Position numbers and translations under genes: made by a program
DNA from: Mariniphaga sediminis
GTDB lineage: Bacteria > Bacteroidota > Bacteroidia > Bacteroidales > Prolixibacteraceae
Assembly (NCBI RefSeq): GCF_003573545.1
Contig: NZ_QWET01000003.1
Span: forward strand, 336,706-400,705
Length of the DNA: 64,000 nt
Direction: 5' to 3'
Shown here: positions 8,281-17,548 of the stretch, in pieces
Position numbering within the stretch: the stretch's first letter is position 1
How the letters are laid out: each line of letters begins with the position of its first letter
The notes under the pieces: generated by a model
What the model saw: only the letters and a program-made list of their open reading frames with translations
Told to the model about the DNA's origin: nothing
Database searches by the model: none

Positions 8281-9255
8281 TCATTTTTTGCGCGTTGTAA
8301 TGTAATTCACCAGTTCTACCAGCGAGGTACGCGCGTCGCCGTCGGGAAATTCCATTAAAGAGTTGATTGCTTTTTCTTTAAACTCGTTCATCTTCTCCGT
8401 GGCATATTCAATCCCTCCGTTTTCTACAACCAGTTGAATGAGTTCCTCCACCACTGCTTTGTTTTTATTTTTTCGTTTAATAAGCCTTAAAATCCGGTTT
8501 CGTTCAGAAGCATCTGATTTTTTCAGGACATGCAACATGGGAAGCGTAATTTTTTGTTCCTTAATGTCGTTCCCGGTTGGTTTTCCAATAAGTCCTTTGG
8601 CCTGGTAGTCAAAAATGTCGTCTTTAATCTGGAAGGCAATGCCTGCATCCTGTCCGATGCGGTACATTTTTTCAGGAATGTCAGGATCGTCTGTTACCGA
8701 GGCCGCTCCAATAGCCATGCTGGTGGCAATGAGCGAGGCCGTTTTTTTGCGAATAATTTCAAAGTAAGTTTCTTCGTCGATGTCCAGTTTGCGGCTTTTT
8801 TTTATCTGTAAGATTTCGCCTTCGCTCATATCTTGTACCGCCCGCGAAATGAGATGGAGAAAGTTGTATTTTTTGTCCTCCAGTTGCAGCAATAATCCTT
8901 TGGCAAGAATGTAGTCACCTACAAGAACTGCCAGCTTGTTCTTCCACAAGGCATTGATGGAAAAGGTGCCGCGTCGTTCGTAGGATTCGTCCACCACATC
9001 GTCGTGTACAAGCGTAGCGGAATGGAGCAATTCTACCGAACAGGCTGCCAGTTGTGAAGAACCGTTGGTTTCACCGTGCAATTTGGCTGACAAAAATACA
9101 AACATGGGACGTAGTTGCTTCCCTTTGGTACGATACATATAATTCAATATCGTGGACAAGAGAGGGACATCGCTTTTGAGTGACTTTTTGAAATATGGTT
9201 CAAAATCTTTCAGCTCCTGTTCAATTGGTAATCGTATCGTTTTTATTTTTGACAT
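8281..9255 (-). CDS. ispB: Polyprenyl (octaprenyl-type) diphosphate synthase
   Basis: A 324-residue trans-prenyltransferase that condenses isopentenyl diphosphate onto an allylic primer to make the long isoprenoid tail of the respiratory quinone (menaquinone in this phylum). Motifs: GKQLRPM before helix D, first Asp-rich motif DDVVDE (about 86-91), second Asp-rich motif KDDIFDY (about 215-221). The residues just before the first Asp motif (LLHSATLVH) are small, which fits long-chain products, but the chain length is inferred. The symbol is by family resemblance. Confidence 0.9.
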   Translation of the reverse strand: MSKIKTIRLPIEQELKDFEPYFKKSLKSDVPLLSTILNYMYRTKGKQLRPMFVFLSAKLHGETNGSSQLAACSVELLHSATLVHDDVVDESYERRGTFSINALWKNKLAVLVGDYILAKGLLLQLEDKKYNFLHLISRAVQDMSEGEILQIKKSRKLDIDEETYFEIIRKKTASLIATSMAIGAASVTDDPDIPEKMYRIGQDAGIAFQIKDDIFDYQAKGLIGKPTGNDIKEQKITLPMLHVLKKSDASERNRILRLIKRKNKNKAVVEELIQLVVENGGIEYATEKMNEFKEKAINSLMEFPDGDARTSLVELVNYITTRKK

Positions 9256-9352
9256 TCGGCAACCCCTTAATTTTATCTATTCATTAACGAACATAGAATA
9301 ATTTGGTTGAAAAAAGTAAATTTACATTAAAAAAGTACAGTCAAAAAGCGAA

Positions 9353-9380
9353 TTATTCAAAAAGGCTATAAATTGAATAA
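9353..9380. promoter_or_regulatory. Inverted repeat upstream of arsR-type gene
   Basis: TTATTCAA (9353-9360) and its exact complement TTGAATAA (9373-9380) are separated by 12 bases, about two helical turns between centres. A third partial copy, ATTCAA, lies at the promoter/start region near 9421. ArsR-family repressors commonly bind AT-rich inverted repeats of this kind, so this may be its own operator; that link is inferred. Confidence 0.45.
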
Positions 9381-9408
9381 CCTGCATAGTTTTATTCCTA
9401 AATATTTA

Positions 9409-9416
9409 TATATTTG
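9409..9416 (+). promoter_or_regulatory. -7 promoter box for the arsR-type gene
   Basis: TATATTTG fits the Bacteroidota -7 box TAnnTTTG and lies 23 bases upstream of the ATG at 9439. The -33 region is T-rich but has no good TTTG. Confidence 0.5.
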
Positions 9417-9438
9417 CATGATTCAAATAATATAAAAA

Positions 9439-9741
9439 ATGGTAGAAATCAAGGAGTTGGATATCACGCGGTTAGATACAGCGGCAAGTATGCTGAAAGC
9501 GATTGCCCATCCGATGCGTATTGCCATTTTAAAACACCTCGAAGGAGGCAAACGGTTGACAGTAACAGAAATACATGAATTACTCGGAATTGAACAATCG
9601 ACTACTTCGCATCATTTGGGAATACTCAGGGATAAGGGTGTGCTTTGCTCAAAGCGCGAAGGGAAGAATACGTTTTATTATTTAAAGTATGATATTCTGA
9701 GTCAGATTGTGGACTGCCTTGAAACTTGTACATGCGAATAG
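9439..9741 (+). CDS. ArsR-family winged-helix transcriptional regulator
   Basis: A 100-residue dimeric winged-helix repressor. The recognition helix region is IEQSTTSHHLGILRDKGVL (about 51-69), preceded by AIAHPMRIAILKHL, the standard ArsR start. Cysteines are C70, C93, C97 and C99, the last three in a C-terminal ETCTC tail. Together they could form a metal or thiol-sensing site, but the classic alpha-3 metal motif CxC is absent, so the effector is open. The gene is followed 17 bases later by a secreted glycosidase-like gene that is probably in the same transcript. Confidence 0.85.
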   Translation: MVEIKELDITRLDTAASMLKAIAHPMRIAILKHLEGGKRLTVTEIHELLGIEQSTTSHHLGILRDKGVLCSKREGKNTFYYLKYDILSQIVDCLETCTCE

Positions 9742-9758
9742 TTAGGTTACATTTCGAA

Positions 9759-11273
9759 ATGAAGTATATTCTTTCCTTCCTGTTTATTTTACATATTTTA
9801 TTACCAGTTAATGCCCAATCAGATTCTCCAAAGTTTGAATTTCGTGCAGTATGGGTTGCTACTGTTGCCAATATTGACTGGCCTTCTCAAACCGGCCTGA
9901 CAACAGAACAGCAAAAACAAGAGGTTCTGGATATTTTGAATAGGCAGCAACAGCTTGGTATGAATGCTGTCATTCTGCAGGTTCGTCCTGCTGCTGATGC
10001 TTTTTATCCGTCGGCGCTTGAACCATGGTCACGTTATCTGAGTGGTATTTCCGGAAAAGCACCTGAACCTTTTTACGATCCGTTGCAGTTTTGGATTGAA
10101 GAATGCCACCGGCGAGGGATGGAACTGCATGCGTGGCTAAATCCTTTCCGGGTAGCATTGAACCATCGGCAACCGTTGGCAGGCAATCATGTAGCTTTTG
10201 AACATCCTGAATGGATTTTGAAATACGGAAACAGTCTTTATTTCGATCCGGGCCTGCCGGAAACGGGAGAGTTTGTGGTTCGGGTGGTAAAAGATATTGT
10301 TTCGCGCTACGACGTGGATGCCATTCACTTCGACGACTACTTTTATCCTTATCCGTTAAAAGAAGATTTTCCTGATACTACCTCATTTGCTTTACATCAC
10401 CGGGGTTTTTCTTGGGAGAATAAAGCCGATTGGCGCCGGGAAAATGTGGACAACATTATAAAAACGCTGAACGATACAATAAAGTCAGTCAAGCCATGGG
10501 TAAAGTTTGGCATTAGTCCGTTTGGCGTTTGGCGCAACAAGGCCGACGACCCTCGGGGCTCCGACACCCGGGCGGGCGCGACCAATTATGATCATCTGTA
10601 CGCCAATATTATTCGGTGGCAGGAAGAAGGATGGATTGATTACACGCTGCCTCAGCTTTACTGGCAGGTTGGCCATCCTGCTGCCGATTTTGAAAAGCTT
10701 GCTCACTGGTGGAAATCGCATGCATACGGACGAGGCATGTATGTTGGCCACGGGGTGTATAAAAGTGATTCGGTTTCAGAGATAAAAGAGTGGGCGCGGC
10801 CCGGTGAGTTGCCGAAACAAATCAGGTTGCTGAGGGAAATTCCAGAGATTACAGGCTCTGCTTTTTACAGCAGTAAACATTTCAACCGTGATCTTATGGG
10901 TTTTCAAGACACGTTGAGAATGAGTCTGTATAAAAACAAAGCGTTGGTTCCGCCCATGCCCTGGCTCGATCACCAGCCTCCATTTCCGGTAGATAAAATT
11001 AAGAAGAGAGGAAAAACAGTGAAATGGAAAACAAAGGAAGCAGATTTAGAGTTGGATAAACCCAAACATTTTATTCTTTACCTGAACCGGAAAGGCCAAC
11101 CGTTGAATCCTGTTGATACGGAATTTATTCATGTTATTTTGGGGAAAGATGAAACCAAGTTCCGGTTTGAACGGATAAATCAGAAACGACAAAAATATGA
11201 AGTGCGTGTTTCGGTACTTGATCGCCTGAATAACGAAAGTTGGTTGAGTGAACCGGTGATTTTGCGACTTTAG
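9759..11273 (+). CDS. Secreted GHL10-type glycosidase-like protein
   Basis: 504 residues from ATG 9759, chosen because a signal peptide (about 1-20, ending VNAQ) starts there. FRAVWVATVANIDWP and the GMNAVILQVRP block are the hallmark of the glycosyl-hydrolase-like 10 family (PF02638, YngK/DUF187), a TIM barrel thought to act on cell-surface polysaccharide. Candidate acidic residues lie in HFDDYFYPYP (about 194-203) and in the LPQLYWQ region. A small beta domain (Fn3-like) forms the C-terminus. It acts in the periplasm or outside the cell. Close coupling to an ArsR regulator is unusual for this family. Substrate unknown. Confidence 0.87.
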   Translation: MKYILSFLFILHILLPVNAQSDSPKFEFRAVWVATVANIDWPSQTGLTTEQQKQEVLDILNRQQQLGMNAVILQVRPAADAFYPSALEPWSRYLSGISGKAPEPFYDPLQFWIEECHRRGMELHAWLNPFRVALNHRQPLAGNHVAFEHPEWILKYGNSLYFDPGLPETGEFVVRVVKDIVSRYDVDAIHFDDYFYPYPLKEDFPDTTSFALHHRGFSWENKADWRRENVDNIIKTLNDTIKSVKPWVKFGISPFGVWRNKADDPRGSDTRAGATNYDHLYANIIRWQEEGWIDYTLPQLYWQVGHPAADFEKLAHWWKSHAYGRGMYVGHGVYKSDSVSEIKEWARPGELPKQIRLLREIPEITGSAFYSSKHFNRDLMGFQDTLRMSLYKNKALVPPMPWLDHQPPFPVDKIKKRGKTVKWKTKEADLELDKPKHFILYLNRKGQPLNPVDTEFIHVILGKDETKFRFERINQKRQKYEVRVSVLDRLNNESWLSEPVILRL

Positions 11274-11307
11274 TTTTTATTTTCTTTTAATAATCGTTGA
11301 TGATTCT

Positions 11308-11315
11308 TACTTTTG
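11308..11315 (+). promoter_or_regulatory. -7 promoter box for tRNA-Lys
   Basis: TACTTTTG matches TAnnTTTG and ends 10 bases before the tRNA. It is the same octamer as at tRNA-Arg, the corrinoid operon and sdhC. Confidence 0.55.
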
Positions 11316-11325
11316 TAAAGGAAAA

Positions 11326-11398
<73 letters not shown>

Positions 11399-11545
11399 CA
11401 AACCCCGAGAAGAATTATTGTTATTCAATCAAAAAAATCAGAGTGCCTGGTGTAATCGGTAGGGAAGGTTATGCCATACCTGATTACTTCATTAAAATTA
11501 GGCTTATCAATTTGTTGGAAGTGTTTAGCAGGAGGAGTTCAGGCT

Positions 11546-12553
11546 ATGTTGAAAGAAAGAATTATTACGTTAAGGGAGCTTTCAAACTTTGGTTCTGTTT
11601 CCGGACTGAATGACCAGGCCGTTGCGCTCGTGAGGCAGCAGCAGAAAACCTGGGAAGTTGCACAGAAGAATTATGCAATGCTTTTAAATGCCCAAACCAA
11701 AACATTCAAATTTGGCCATTTTGAGATTAAGGTGCAGCACAATCCGGAACGAATCCGGTCGTCGGCAGCCAAAACAGATGCAAAGTCAATTGCCGGCAGG
11801 GCCTGTTTTTTGTGCCTGGAAAACCTTCCTCCCGAGCAAAAGGGAATTATGTTTCGGAATAAATACCTGATTTTAACCAACCCGTATCCCATTTTTCCGT
11901 TTCATCTTACTATTTCGATGTTGAAGCATACTCCGCAACGAATCGGGATATTTTTCCCGGACATGCTTGACCTTAGCAGGGAATTAGCTGGTTTTTCGTT
12001 GCTTTACAATGGTCCGCAAAGTGGCGCTTCGGCTCCGGATCATTTTCATTTTCAGGCTGGGAACAAAGGTTTTTTGCCTGTTGAAACCGAAGTTAAAATT
12101 CTTGAAAACAGGAATGAAGCAAATGTTCTTTTTCAAAATGAAAAGACAACAATAATAGCGGCTGAAAATTATCTGCGTCGGTTTATTGTCCTGTCTTCTT
12201 CAGATGAAAGTGAGATTGTTCGTTTTTTTCAGTGTTTTTATTCAATCCTGCCTGCCCGCAGGGGCAATGAACCGATGTTAAACATTTTGTGTAATTATGA
12301 GAGAGGGAGGTGGCGCGTTATTGTTTTTCCTCGCGAAAGGACACGTTCGTCACATTTTTATCAAACGGGTGATAAACAGGTTATTGTTGGTCCTGCGACA
12401 GTCGAGTTGGGCGGAGTCTTAGTCCTTCCGAGATATAAGGATTTTTTGTCAGTCGATTGCCAAATCATTTCAGAAATCTATGAAGAAGTTACTCTGTCTT
12501 CGAGTTTATTTGAACAATGGTTAGATATTTCTATGGACTCTATCGGTAAATAG
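11546..12553 (+). CDS. DUF4922 family HIT-like protein
   Basis: 335 residues from ATG 11546, chosen because AGGAGG at 11530-11535 lies just upstream and the earlier in-frame extension looks non-coding. The Bacteroidota DUF4922 family resembles GDP-hexose phosphorylases and galactose-1-phosphate uridylyltransferases: GRACFLCLENLPPEQ (possible nucleotide or metal-binding Cys pair) and the HIT-like active site GASAPDHFHFQAG, with the HxHxQ triad. It probably transfers or phosphorolyses a sugar nucleotide in the cytoplasm; the substrate is not established. It stands alone between tRNA-Lys and a kinase. Confidence 0.78.
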   Translation: MLKERIITLRELSNFGSVSGLNDQAVALVRQQQKTWEVAQKNYAMLLNAQTKTFKFGHFEIKVQHNPERIRSSAAKTDAKSIAGRACFLCLENLPPEQKGIMFRNKYLILTNPYPIFPFHLTISMLKHTPQRIGIFFPDMLDLSRELAGFSLLYNGPQSGASAPDHFHFQAGNKGFLPVETEVKILENRNEANVLFQNEKTTIIAAENYLRRFIVLSSSDESEIVRFFQCFYSILPARRGNEPMLNILCNYERGRWRVIVFPRERTRSSHFYQTGDKQVIVGPATVELGGVLVLPRYKDFLSVDCQIISEIYEEVTLSSSLFEQWLDISMDSIGK

Positions 12554-12612
12554 GATTCAAGGGAATTCCTCATTTTTGGGAGGTTCGGCATTTAATAAAT
12601 GTTTTGTAAATG

Positions 12613-12642
12613 TTGGTTTTTTCAGGAGAAAAATTATATTTG
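12613..12642 (+). promoter_or_regulatory. Promoter of the hybrid histidine kinase
   Basis: TTG(G) at 12613-12616 and TATATTTG at 12635-12642 are separated by 19 bases from TTG, matching the Bacteroidota -33/-7 pattern. This supports ATG 12672 as the start. Confidence 0.6.
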
Positions 12643-12671
12643 TGCCAAGGCCTTCGGCTTTTGGGGGCAAC

Positions 12672-14585
12672 ATGAAGATTTACAAACCTGAAAAGCAAAA
12701 GAAACAGATGAGAGCGGATGATCTTTTGGACGCGTTCCCTGTAAACTTTTATGTCATTGATTTAAAACAAAAGAAGATTGTTCGTACCAATGACGTGAAT
12801 GTTAAAACAGGAGAAGAACCTTGTTTTAAGCAACTGTTTAATAAAAAGGGACCTTGCGGGGTTGAAAACGGTCATTGTTTGTGTGAGCAGTTGGTTGAAA
12901 CGGGTTGTGATGATGAACTTGTTATTGAGAACGAAGAGGGCAGGCGGAGAGTTTTTCTTAAGGTGAATGTTAAACAGGTAACGGAAGATTTGGCCGTTGC
13001 CATGTTTATTGACATTACTGATAAATTAACCACTGAAAAAATGTGGCATGAAAGTCAGGAAGATTTTTGTCTGACACAGGAAATTGCCCGCATAGGCAAT
13101 TGGAAATATGATCCGGAAAACAATACCCTGCGCTGGTCAAAGCAGATACCCTTCATATTAAATGATAATGAGATTCCTGTTCATCCTGATATTCAGTATT
13201 TCAAAAAACTGATTGCCGAAGAGCATTTTGCTGTGTTTGAAAATTTTGTTAACAGGGCTTTACATAAAGGGAAAGCCTTTGAGCATCAGTTTATAATCAA
13301 ACTTAGTGATAAAACGGAAAAGTGGATTGAAATCATTTGCAAACCTGATAAAAAACGAGGCCAGTCGGGTTATTTTCTTCGGGGTACTATTCAGGATATT
13401 ACCGTTACAAAAAGAATTGAAGAGGAACTGAAAAGCGCCAAGCAAAAAGCAGAAGAGAGTGATCGCCTTAAATCACTTTTTCTGGCTAATACGAGTCATG
13501 AAATCCGAACCCCACTCAATGGGATTTTAGGTTTTTCCAATATCATTTGCTCCGGAGATGCGGATCCGGAACAATTAGCTTATTTTGGGAAAATTATTCA
13601 AAGCTGTGGTCAGCGCCTTACGAATGTAATTGATGATATTGTTGATATCTCGCTTATTCAATCAAATCAGTTGAAAGTGGATTTTAATACATTCGATATC
13701 GATGAATTACTGGAAGAGTTGTTCGTTTTTTACCGAGCTCAGGAAACGGTAAAACTTCAAAAAATTGAATTTAAAGTAAGTTTATGCGGCAATAGTAGCT
13801 TCCGTGTTCTGCATACAGATAAGAAGAGATTAATTCAGGTGTTGAAAAACCTGTTAGATAATGCTTTTAAGTTTACCGGAGAGGGATTTATCCGGTTCGG
13901 TTGTTTCAGTTTCTCAGAGAATGAAATGGTATTGTTTGTGGAAGATTCAGGTATTGGGATTGAAGATGAAAAAATCAATATGGTTTTTGAAGCTTTCCGT
14001 CAGGCTCAGGAAGGGTTTTCTCGGCAATATGAAGGGACCGGTTTAGGATTGCCTATTGTGTCGGGTATTATAAAACGGCTTGGCGGTAAAGTGTGGGTGG
14101 AATCAGAAGCAGGGAAGGGATCGGTGTTTTATGTTTCCATTCCCCGAAATGAAGAGGAGATTCTGAGCGAAAATGACCGGGCAACCCAGTTAGAGAACAA
14201 AAAGGAAGAAAACCCAGTTCGCAAAAAGATTGTTTCTTTTGAAGACGATCCCGGAAGTATTGAATACTTGAAAAGTGTTGTAAATCTGATGGGGCACGAG
14301 ATTATCAACTTTGAACACCCTATCCGCGGTCTTGAATACCTCCGGGAGAATCCGGCAGATCTGATTTTAATGGATGTCAGGCTTCCGGGAATGAACGGAT
14401 TGGAGGCAACCCGAATCATAAAATCGGAATTTCCCAATCTTCCTGTCATCATTCAAACTGCTTATACCATGCGAAGTGACAGGGAGAAAGCGTTTCAGGC
14501 CGGCTGCGACGATTACCTTGCCAAACCCGTTTCCCTGAAAGCTTTGAGAGGCAAAATCAATCAATTTACAAGAAAGGTAAATTAA
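12672..14585 (+). CDS. PAS-domain hybrid sensor histidine kinase
   Basis: 637 residues, soluble (no transmembrane segment). The N-terminal part holds a PAS-like segment (about 18-120, with several cysteines in CGVENGHCLCEQL) and a second PAS with PAC motif (about 130-255). The dimerisation/phosphorylation domain carries H276 in ANTSHEIRTPLNG. The ATPase domain shows the N box LLDNAFKFT, G1 DSGIGI and G2 GTGLGL. A receiver domain follows (about 515-637) with phospho-acceptor D568 in LMDVRLPGMNG and the conserved K in AKPVS. The first cysteine-rich PAS may bind a cofactor or metal; this is a guess. ATG 12672 fits the promoter just upstream. No cognate regulator or DNA-binding output is adjacent, so its target is unknown. 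Confidence 0.9.
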   Translation: MKIYKPEKQKKQMRADDLLDAFPVNFYVIDLKQKKIVRTNDVNVKTGEEPCFKQLFNKKGPCGVENGHCLCEQLVETGCDDELVIENEEGRRRVFLKVNVKQVTEDLAVAMFIDITDKLTTEKMWHESQEDFCLTQEIARIGNWKYDPENNTLRWSKQIPFILNDNEIPVHPDIQYFKKLIAEEHFAVFENFVNRALHKGKAFEHQFIIKLSDKTEKWIEIICKPDKKRGQSGYFLRGTIQDITVTKRIEEELKSAKQKAEESDRLKSLFLANTSHEIRTPLNGILGFSNIICSGDADPEQLAYFGKIIQSCGQRLTNVIDDIVDISLIQSNQLKVDFNTFDIDELLEELFVFYRAQETVKLQKIEFKVSLCGNSSFRVLHTDKKRLIQVLKNLLDNAFKFTGEGFIRFGCFSFSENEMVLFVEDSGIGIEDEKINMVFEAFRQAQEGFSRQYEGTGLGLPIVSGIIKRLGGKVWVESEAGKGSVFYVSIPRNEEEILSENDRATQLENKKEENPVRKKIVSFEDDPGSIEYLKSVVNLMGHEIINFEHPIRGLEYLRENPADLILMDVRLPGMNGLEATRIIKSEFPNLPVIIQTAYTMRSDREKAFQAGCDDYLAKPVSLKALRGKINQFTRKVN

Positions 14586-14798
14586 GACTGGAAAAAGTAG
14601 AGCCAGTTGCCGGTACACCAAAAATAGTGGTGATTTGAAAAGAAAAACTCGCTGTTTTTATTAACCCAAATGTATGAACCGAAGGGTCCGGACTCTGGCC
14701 TGACGATTGTGATCCAGGAAATAAAACAACTGGGTCGGCCAGCAGCATGCTTTTATTAAATAATTGATACTTAAAATTTCCGCACCCCGTTATTTTTA

Positions 14799-14806
14799 TA
14801 AATTTG
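14799..14806 (+). promoter_or_regulatory. -7 promoter box of the ftsX operon
   Basis: TAAATTTG fits TAnnTTTG, 28 bases before the ftsX ATG; a weak TTT at 14777-14779 lies at the -33 distance. The gene-free 14586-14834 interval upstream shows nothing else convincing. Confidence 0.5.
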
Positions 14807-14834
14807 CCGGAACCATTTTGTTCAAAGTAAAAAT

Positions 14835-15713
14835 ATGAAAACGCCAAAACCCAGGAAACTGAAAAAGAGAGTATTCCGTTCATGGATAACCTCCACGGTG
14901 AGTATTTCGCTGGTGCTGGTTATGTTGGGGGCGTTGTTGTTGATCCTGGTTAATGCCGGAAGGTTGTCTGATTATGTGAGGGAACAGATCGGTTTTACGC
15001 TGGTGCTCCATGAAGATGTCAGAGAAGTGGATGTCATTCGGTTGGAGAAGGTACTCGCAGCTACTGATTATGTGAAGTCTACACGCTACATTGATAAAGA
15101 AACGGCAGCCCGCGAACTCACCGATGAGCTGGGAGAAGATTTTTCCGGATTCCTTGGTTATAATCCACTTTTTGCTTCTTTCGATGTTAAGCTTTTTGCT
15201 CCTTATACCAGCGCCGACAGCCTGCTTTTGATTGAAAAAGAATTTTTGGAATTTCCACAGGTGAAAGAGGTTTACTATCAAAAAGACCTGTTGGCTGTAA
15301 TCAACGAGAATGTTAGTAAAATCAGCATCTTTCTGCTTATTGCGAGTGGGCTGACCGGGTTTATTTTTATGTCACTCATTAATAATACTATTCGCATCTC
15401 TATTTATTCAGAGCGCTTTACAATCAATACAATGCAACTGGTAGGGGCTGCACGTTCATTTGTACGTAAACCCTTTTTGCGCCGTGGATTGTTGCTGGGA
15501 ATTTACGGGGCACTGGCCGCCAACACCCTTCTTATATCCACAGTTTTTGTTTTCAGGAATGAACTGGGAGGCATTGTTGATGTTGCAGACCTCAAGATTC
15601 TGGGGCCGGTATTTTTGCTGGTCATTTTGCTGGGAGTGGCTATCTCCTACATATCAACCTGGTTCGCTGTAAACAAATTCCTGAAAATGAAATTTGATGA
15701 ATTATTTTATTAA
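14835..15713 (+). CDS. ftsX: Cell-division ABC permease FtsX
   Basis: 292 residues. There are four membrane helices: one near 20-42, then three in the C-terminal half (about 160-180, 212-235, 255-280), with a periplasmic domain (about 50-155) between helices 1 and 2. This is the FtsX topology. With FtsE, FtsX couples division to peptidoglycan hydrolase activation. FtsE is not adjacent, as is common in Bacteroidota. First gene of the operon with DUF3098, uppP, truB and queA. Confidence 0.92.
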   Translation: MKTPKPRKLKKRVFRSWITSTVSISLVLVMLGALLLILVNAGRLSDYVREQIGFTLVLHEDVREVDVIRLEKVLAATDYVKSTRYIDKETAARELTDELGEDFSGFLGYNPLFASFDVKLFAPYTSADSLLLIEKEFLEFPQVKEVYYQKDLLAVINENVSKISIFLLIASGLTGFIFMSLINNTIRISIYSERFTINTMQLVGAARSFVRKPFLRRGLLLGIYGALAANTLLISTVFVFRNELGGIVDVADLKILGPVFLLVILLGVAISYISTWFAVNKFLKMKFDELFY

Positions 15714-15728
15714 CTATCTTTGGCCATT

Positions 15729-15998
15729 ATGAAGAAGAAAAAAGGAACAATAAAAAACAAAACGGCTGAAGAAACCGGTTTTGCACTGGGCAAAGAAAAT
15801 TACCGGCTCATGGCTATCGGTTTTGTTGTAATTGTTATTGGATTTATTCTGATGATTGGGGGCGGTAGCGACGACCCCAACGTATTCAATTATGAGATTT
15901 TTAGTTTTAGGCGTATAACATTGGCCCCCCTGTTATTACTTTTTGGTTTCCTTTTTGAAATCTACGCTATTCTCAAAAAGCCCAGGGAAAAGAATTAA
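15729..15998 (+). CDS. DUF3098 small membrane protein
   Basis: 89 residues from ATG 15729; a TTG nine bases upstream is also in frame but less likely. A basic N-terminal tail is followed by two membrane helices (about 27-46 and 63-83) separated by a short loop with GGGSDDPNVFNYEIFSFRR. DUF3098 is almost always found between ftsX and uppP in this phylum, suggesting a role in division or undecaprenyl-phosphate recycling. No function is established. Confidence 0.85.
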   Translation: MKKKKGTIKNKTAEETGFALGKENYRLMAIGFVVIVIGFILMIGGGSDDPNVFNYEIFSFRRITLAPLLLLFGFLFEIYAILKKPREKN

Positions 15999-16010
15999 CT
16001 CCTTTCAGAA

Positions 16011-16793
16011 ATGAACGAAATACAGGCGCTTATTCTTGGGTTGCTACAGGGCCTTACCGAATTTTTACCCGTTAGTTCCAGCGGACATCTTGAGATCGGA
16101 CATGCTATTTTGGGTGTCCATACAGGCAACAACCTTCTTTTTGCAGTTACAGTTCATGTAGCTACGGTTTTAAGTACTCTTGTTGTTTTCCGGAAAGATA
16201 TTAGCAAATTATTGATCGATCTGTTTGCATTCCGGTGGAACGAATCGACCCAGTATGTTTTCAAATTACTTTTTTCTTCTGTGCCGGTTCTTTTTCTGGG
16301 CCTTTTTTTTGCGGAAGAGATCGAACAGTTTTTTACCGGAAACCTTGTTTTGGTGGGTGGCATGTTGCTGATAACAGCCGGACTGCTCACTTTTGCCCAT
16401 TTTGCGAAAAAAGGAGATGGCTCAATCACGTGGGGTAAATCGTTTATTATTGGCATTGCCCAGGCCCTTGCCGTAATGCCCGGGATTTCGCGTAGCGGAT
16501 CTACCATTGCTGCCGGGCTACTCTTGAAAACCAAAAAAGACGAAGTGGCCCGCTTCTCCTTTCTGATGGTTTTAGTGCCTATTTTGGGTGCGGCATTTCT
16601 CGATATTTTGAGCGGTGACTTTTCTGATCAGACGGCCATTGGAACAGGTCCGCTCATTATAGGCTTTTTAGCGGCTTTTATCTCCGGATTACTGGCCTGT
16701 TCGTTAATGATAAAAGTAGTAAAAAGGGGAAAACTCATTTATTTTGCCATTTACTGTTCTGTTATCGGGTTAATTGCTATCTTTGCAGCCTGA
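16011..16793 (+). CDS. uppP: Undecaprenyl-diphosphatase
   Basis: 260 residues, eight predicted membrane helices. The BacA/UppP active-site motifs are both present: GLLQGLTEFLPVSSSGHLE (about 10-28) and MPGISRSGSTIAAG (about 158-171). It dephosphorylates undecaprenyl diphosphate on the outer face of the inner membrane so the lipid carrier can be reused for peptidoglycan and polysaccharide export. It lies 12 bases behind DUF3098. Confidence 0.96.
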   Translation: MNEIQALILGLLQGLTEFLPVSSSGHLEIGHAILGVHTGNNLLFAVTVHVATVLSTLVVFRKDISKLLIDLFAFRWNESTQYVFKLLFSSVPVLFLGLFFAEEIEQFFTGNLVLVGGMLLITAGLLTFAHFAKKGDGSITWGKSFIIGIAQALAVMPGISRSGSTIAAGLLLKTKKDEVARFSFLMVLVPILGAAFLDILSGDFSDQTAIGTGPLIIGFLAAFISGLLACSLMIKVVKRGKLIYFAIYCSVIGLIAIFAA

Positions 16794-16834
16794 TTGGTGA
16801 ATCCGTTAAAAGTCTGAAAATTAATTGTTTGAGA

Positions 16835-17548
16835 ATGTCTGGCCTGGGAAAAACGTATGATTTTTTAGGAGGAGAGGTTTTGCTGTTCGACAAAAACCTT
16901 GATTGGACTTCGTTTGATCTTGTTCAACGGGTGAGAAATACTCTTTGCCGGGAGATGGGGATAAAAAAAATGAAAGTAGGGCATGCCGGCACGCTTGACC
17001 CGCTTGCTACCGGGCTGATGATTATCTGTACAGGCCGGGCTACAAAACTCATTGAATCATTTCAGGAAAAGGAAAAAGAATATGTGGCTACTCTGAAACT
17101 GGGAGCAACCACACCTTCTTTTGACAGGGAAACAGAAGAGGACAATCAGACAGATGCGAGTTCTGTAACCAGAGAATCTTTTATGTCTGTGTTGCAAAAG
17201 TTCGTTGGAAACATAGAACAGGTTCCTCCATTGTTTTCAGCGGTAAAGGTGAAGGGGAAACGTGCATTCGATTATGCAAGGAACGGAGAAGAACTGAAAC
17301 TTCAACCTAAAAAAATTGTTATACAAAAGATTGATGTCGAATCGTTTGAATTGCCTTATGTAACCATTCGGGTGGTTTGCAGTAAGGGAACATACATTCG
17401 TGCTTTGGCCCGCGACATCGGGGAAGAACTGGGATGCGGGGCGTACCTTACCGGATTGCGCCGTACGCGTATCGGGGAGTTCAATGTGGAAGAGGCCCTT
17501 TCCATTGATTTTTTCTTGAAAAATCTTGACTCTTTTGTAACAAACTGA
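16835..17548 (+). CDS. truB: tRNA pseudouridine-55 synthase
   Basis: 237 residues from ATG 16835 (a TTG two codons earlier is possible). TruB converts U55 in the T-loop of tRNAs. Catalytic Asp lies in GHAGTLDPLATG, and other family blocks are RATKLIESF, PPLFSAVKVKGKRAFDYAR and KGTYIRALARDIGEELG. It is the short TruB form without a C-terminal PUA domain. It lies in the ftsX operon, 41 bases behind uppP. Confidence 0.96.
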   Translation: MSGLGKTYDFLGGEVLLFDKNLDWTSFDLVQRVRNTLCREMGIKKMKVGHAGTLDPLATGLMIICTGRATKLIESFQEKEKEYVATLKLGATTPSFDRETEEDNQTDASSVTRESFMSVLQKFVGNIEQVPPLFSAVKVKGKRAFDYARNGEELKLQPKKIVIQKIDVESFELPYVTIRVVCSKGTYIRALARDIGEELGCGAYLTGLRRTRIGEFNVEEALSIDFFLKNLDSFVTN

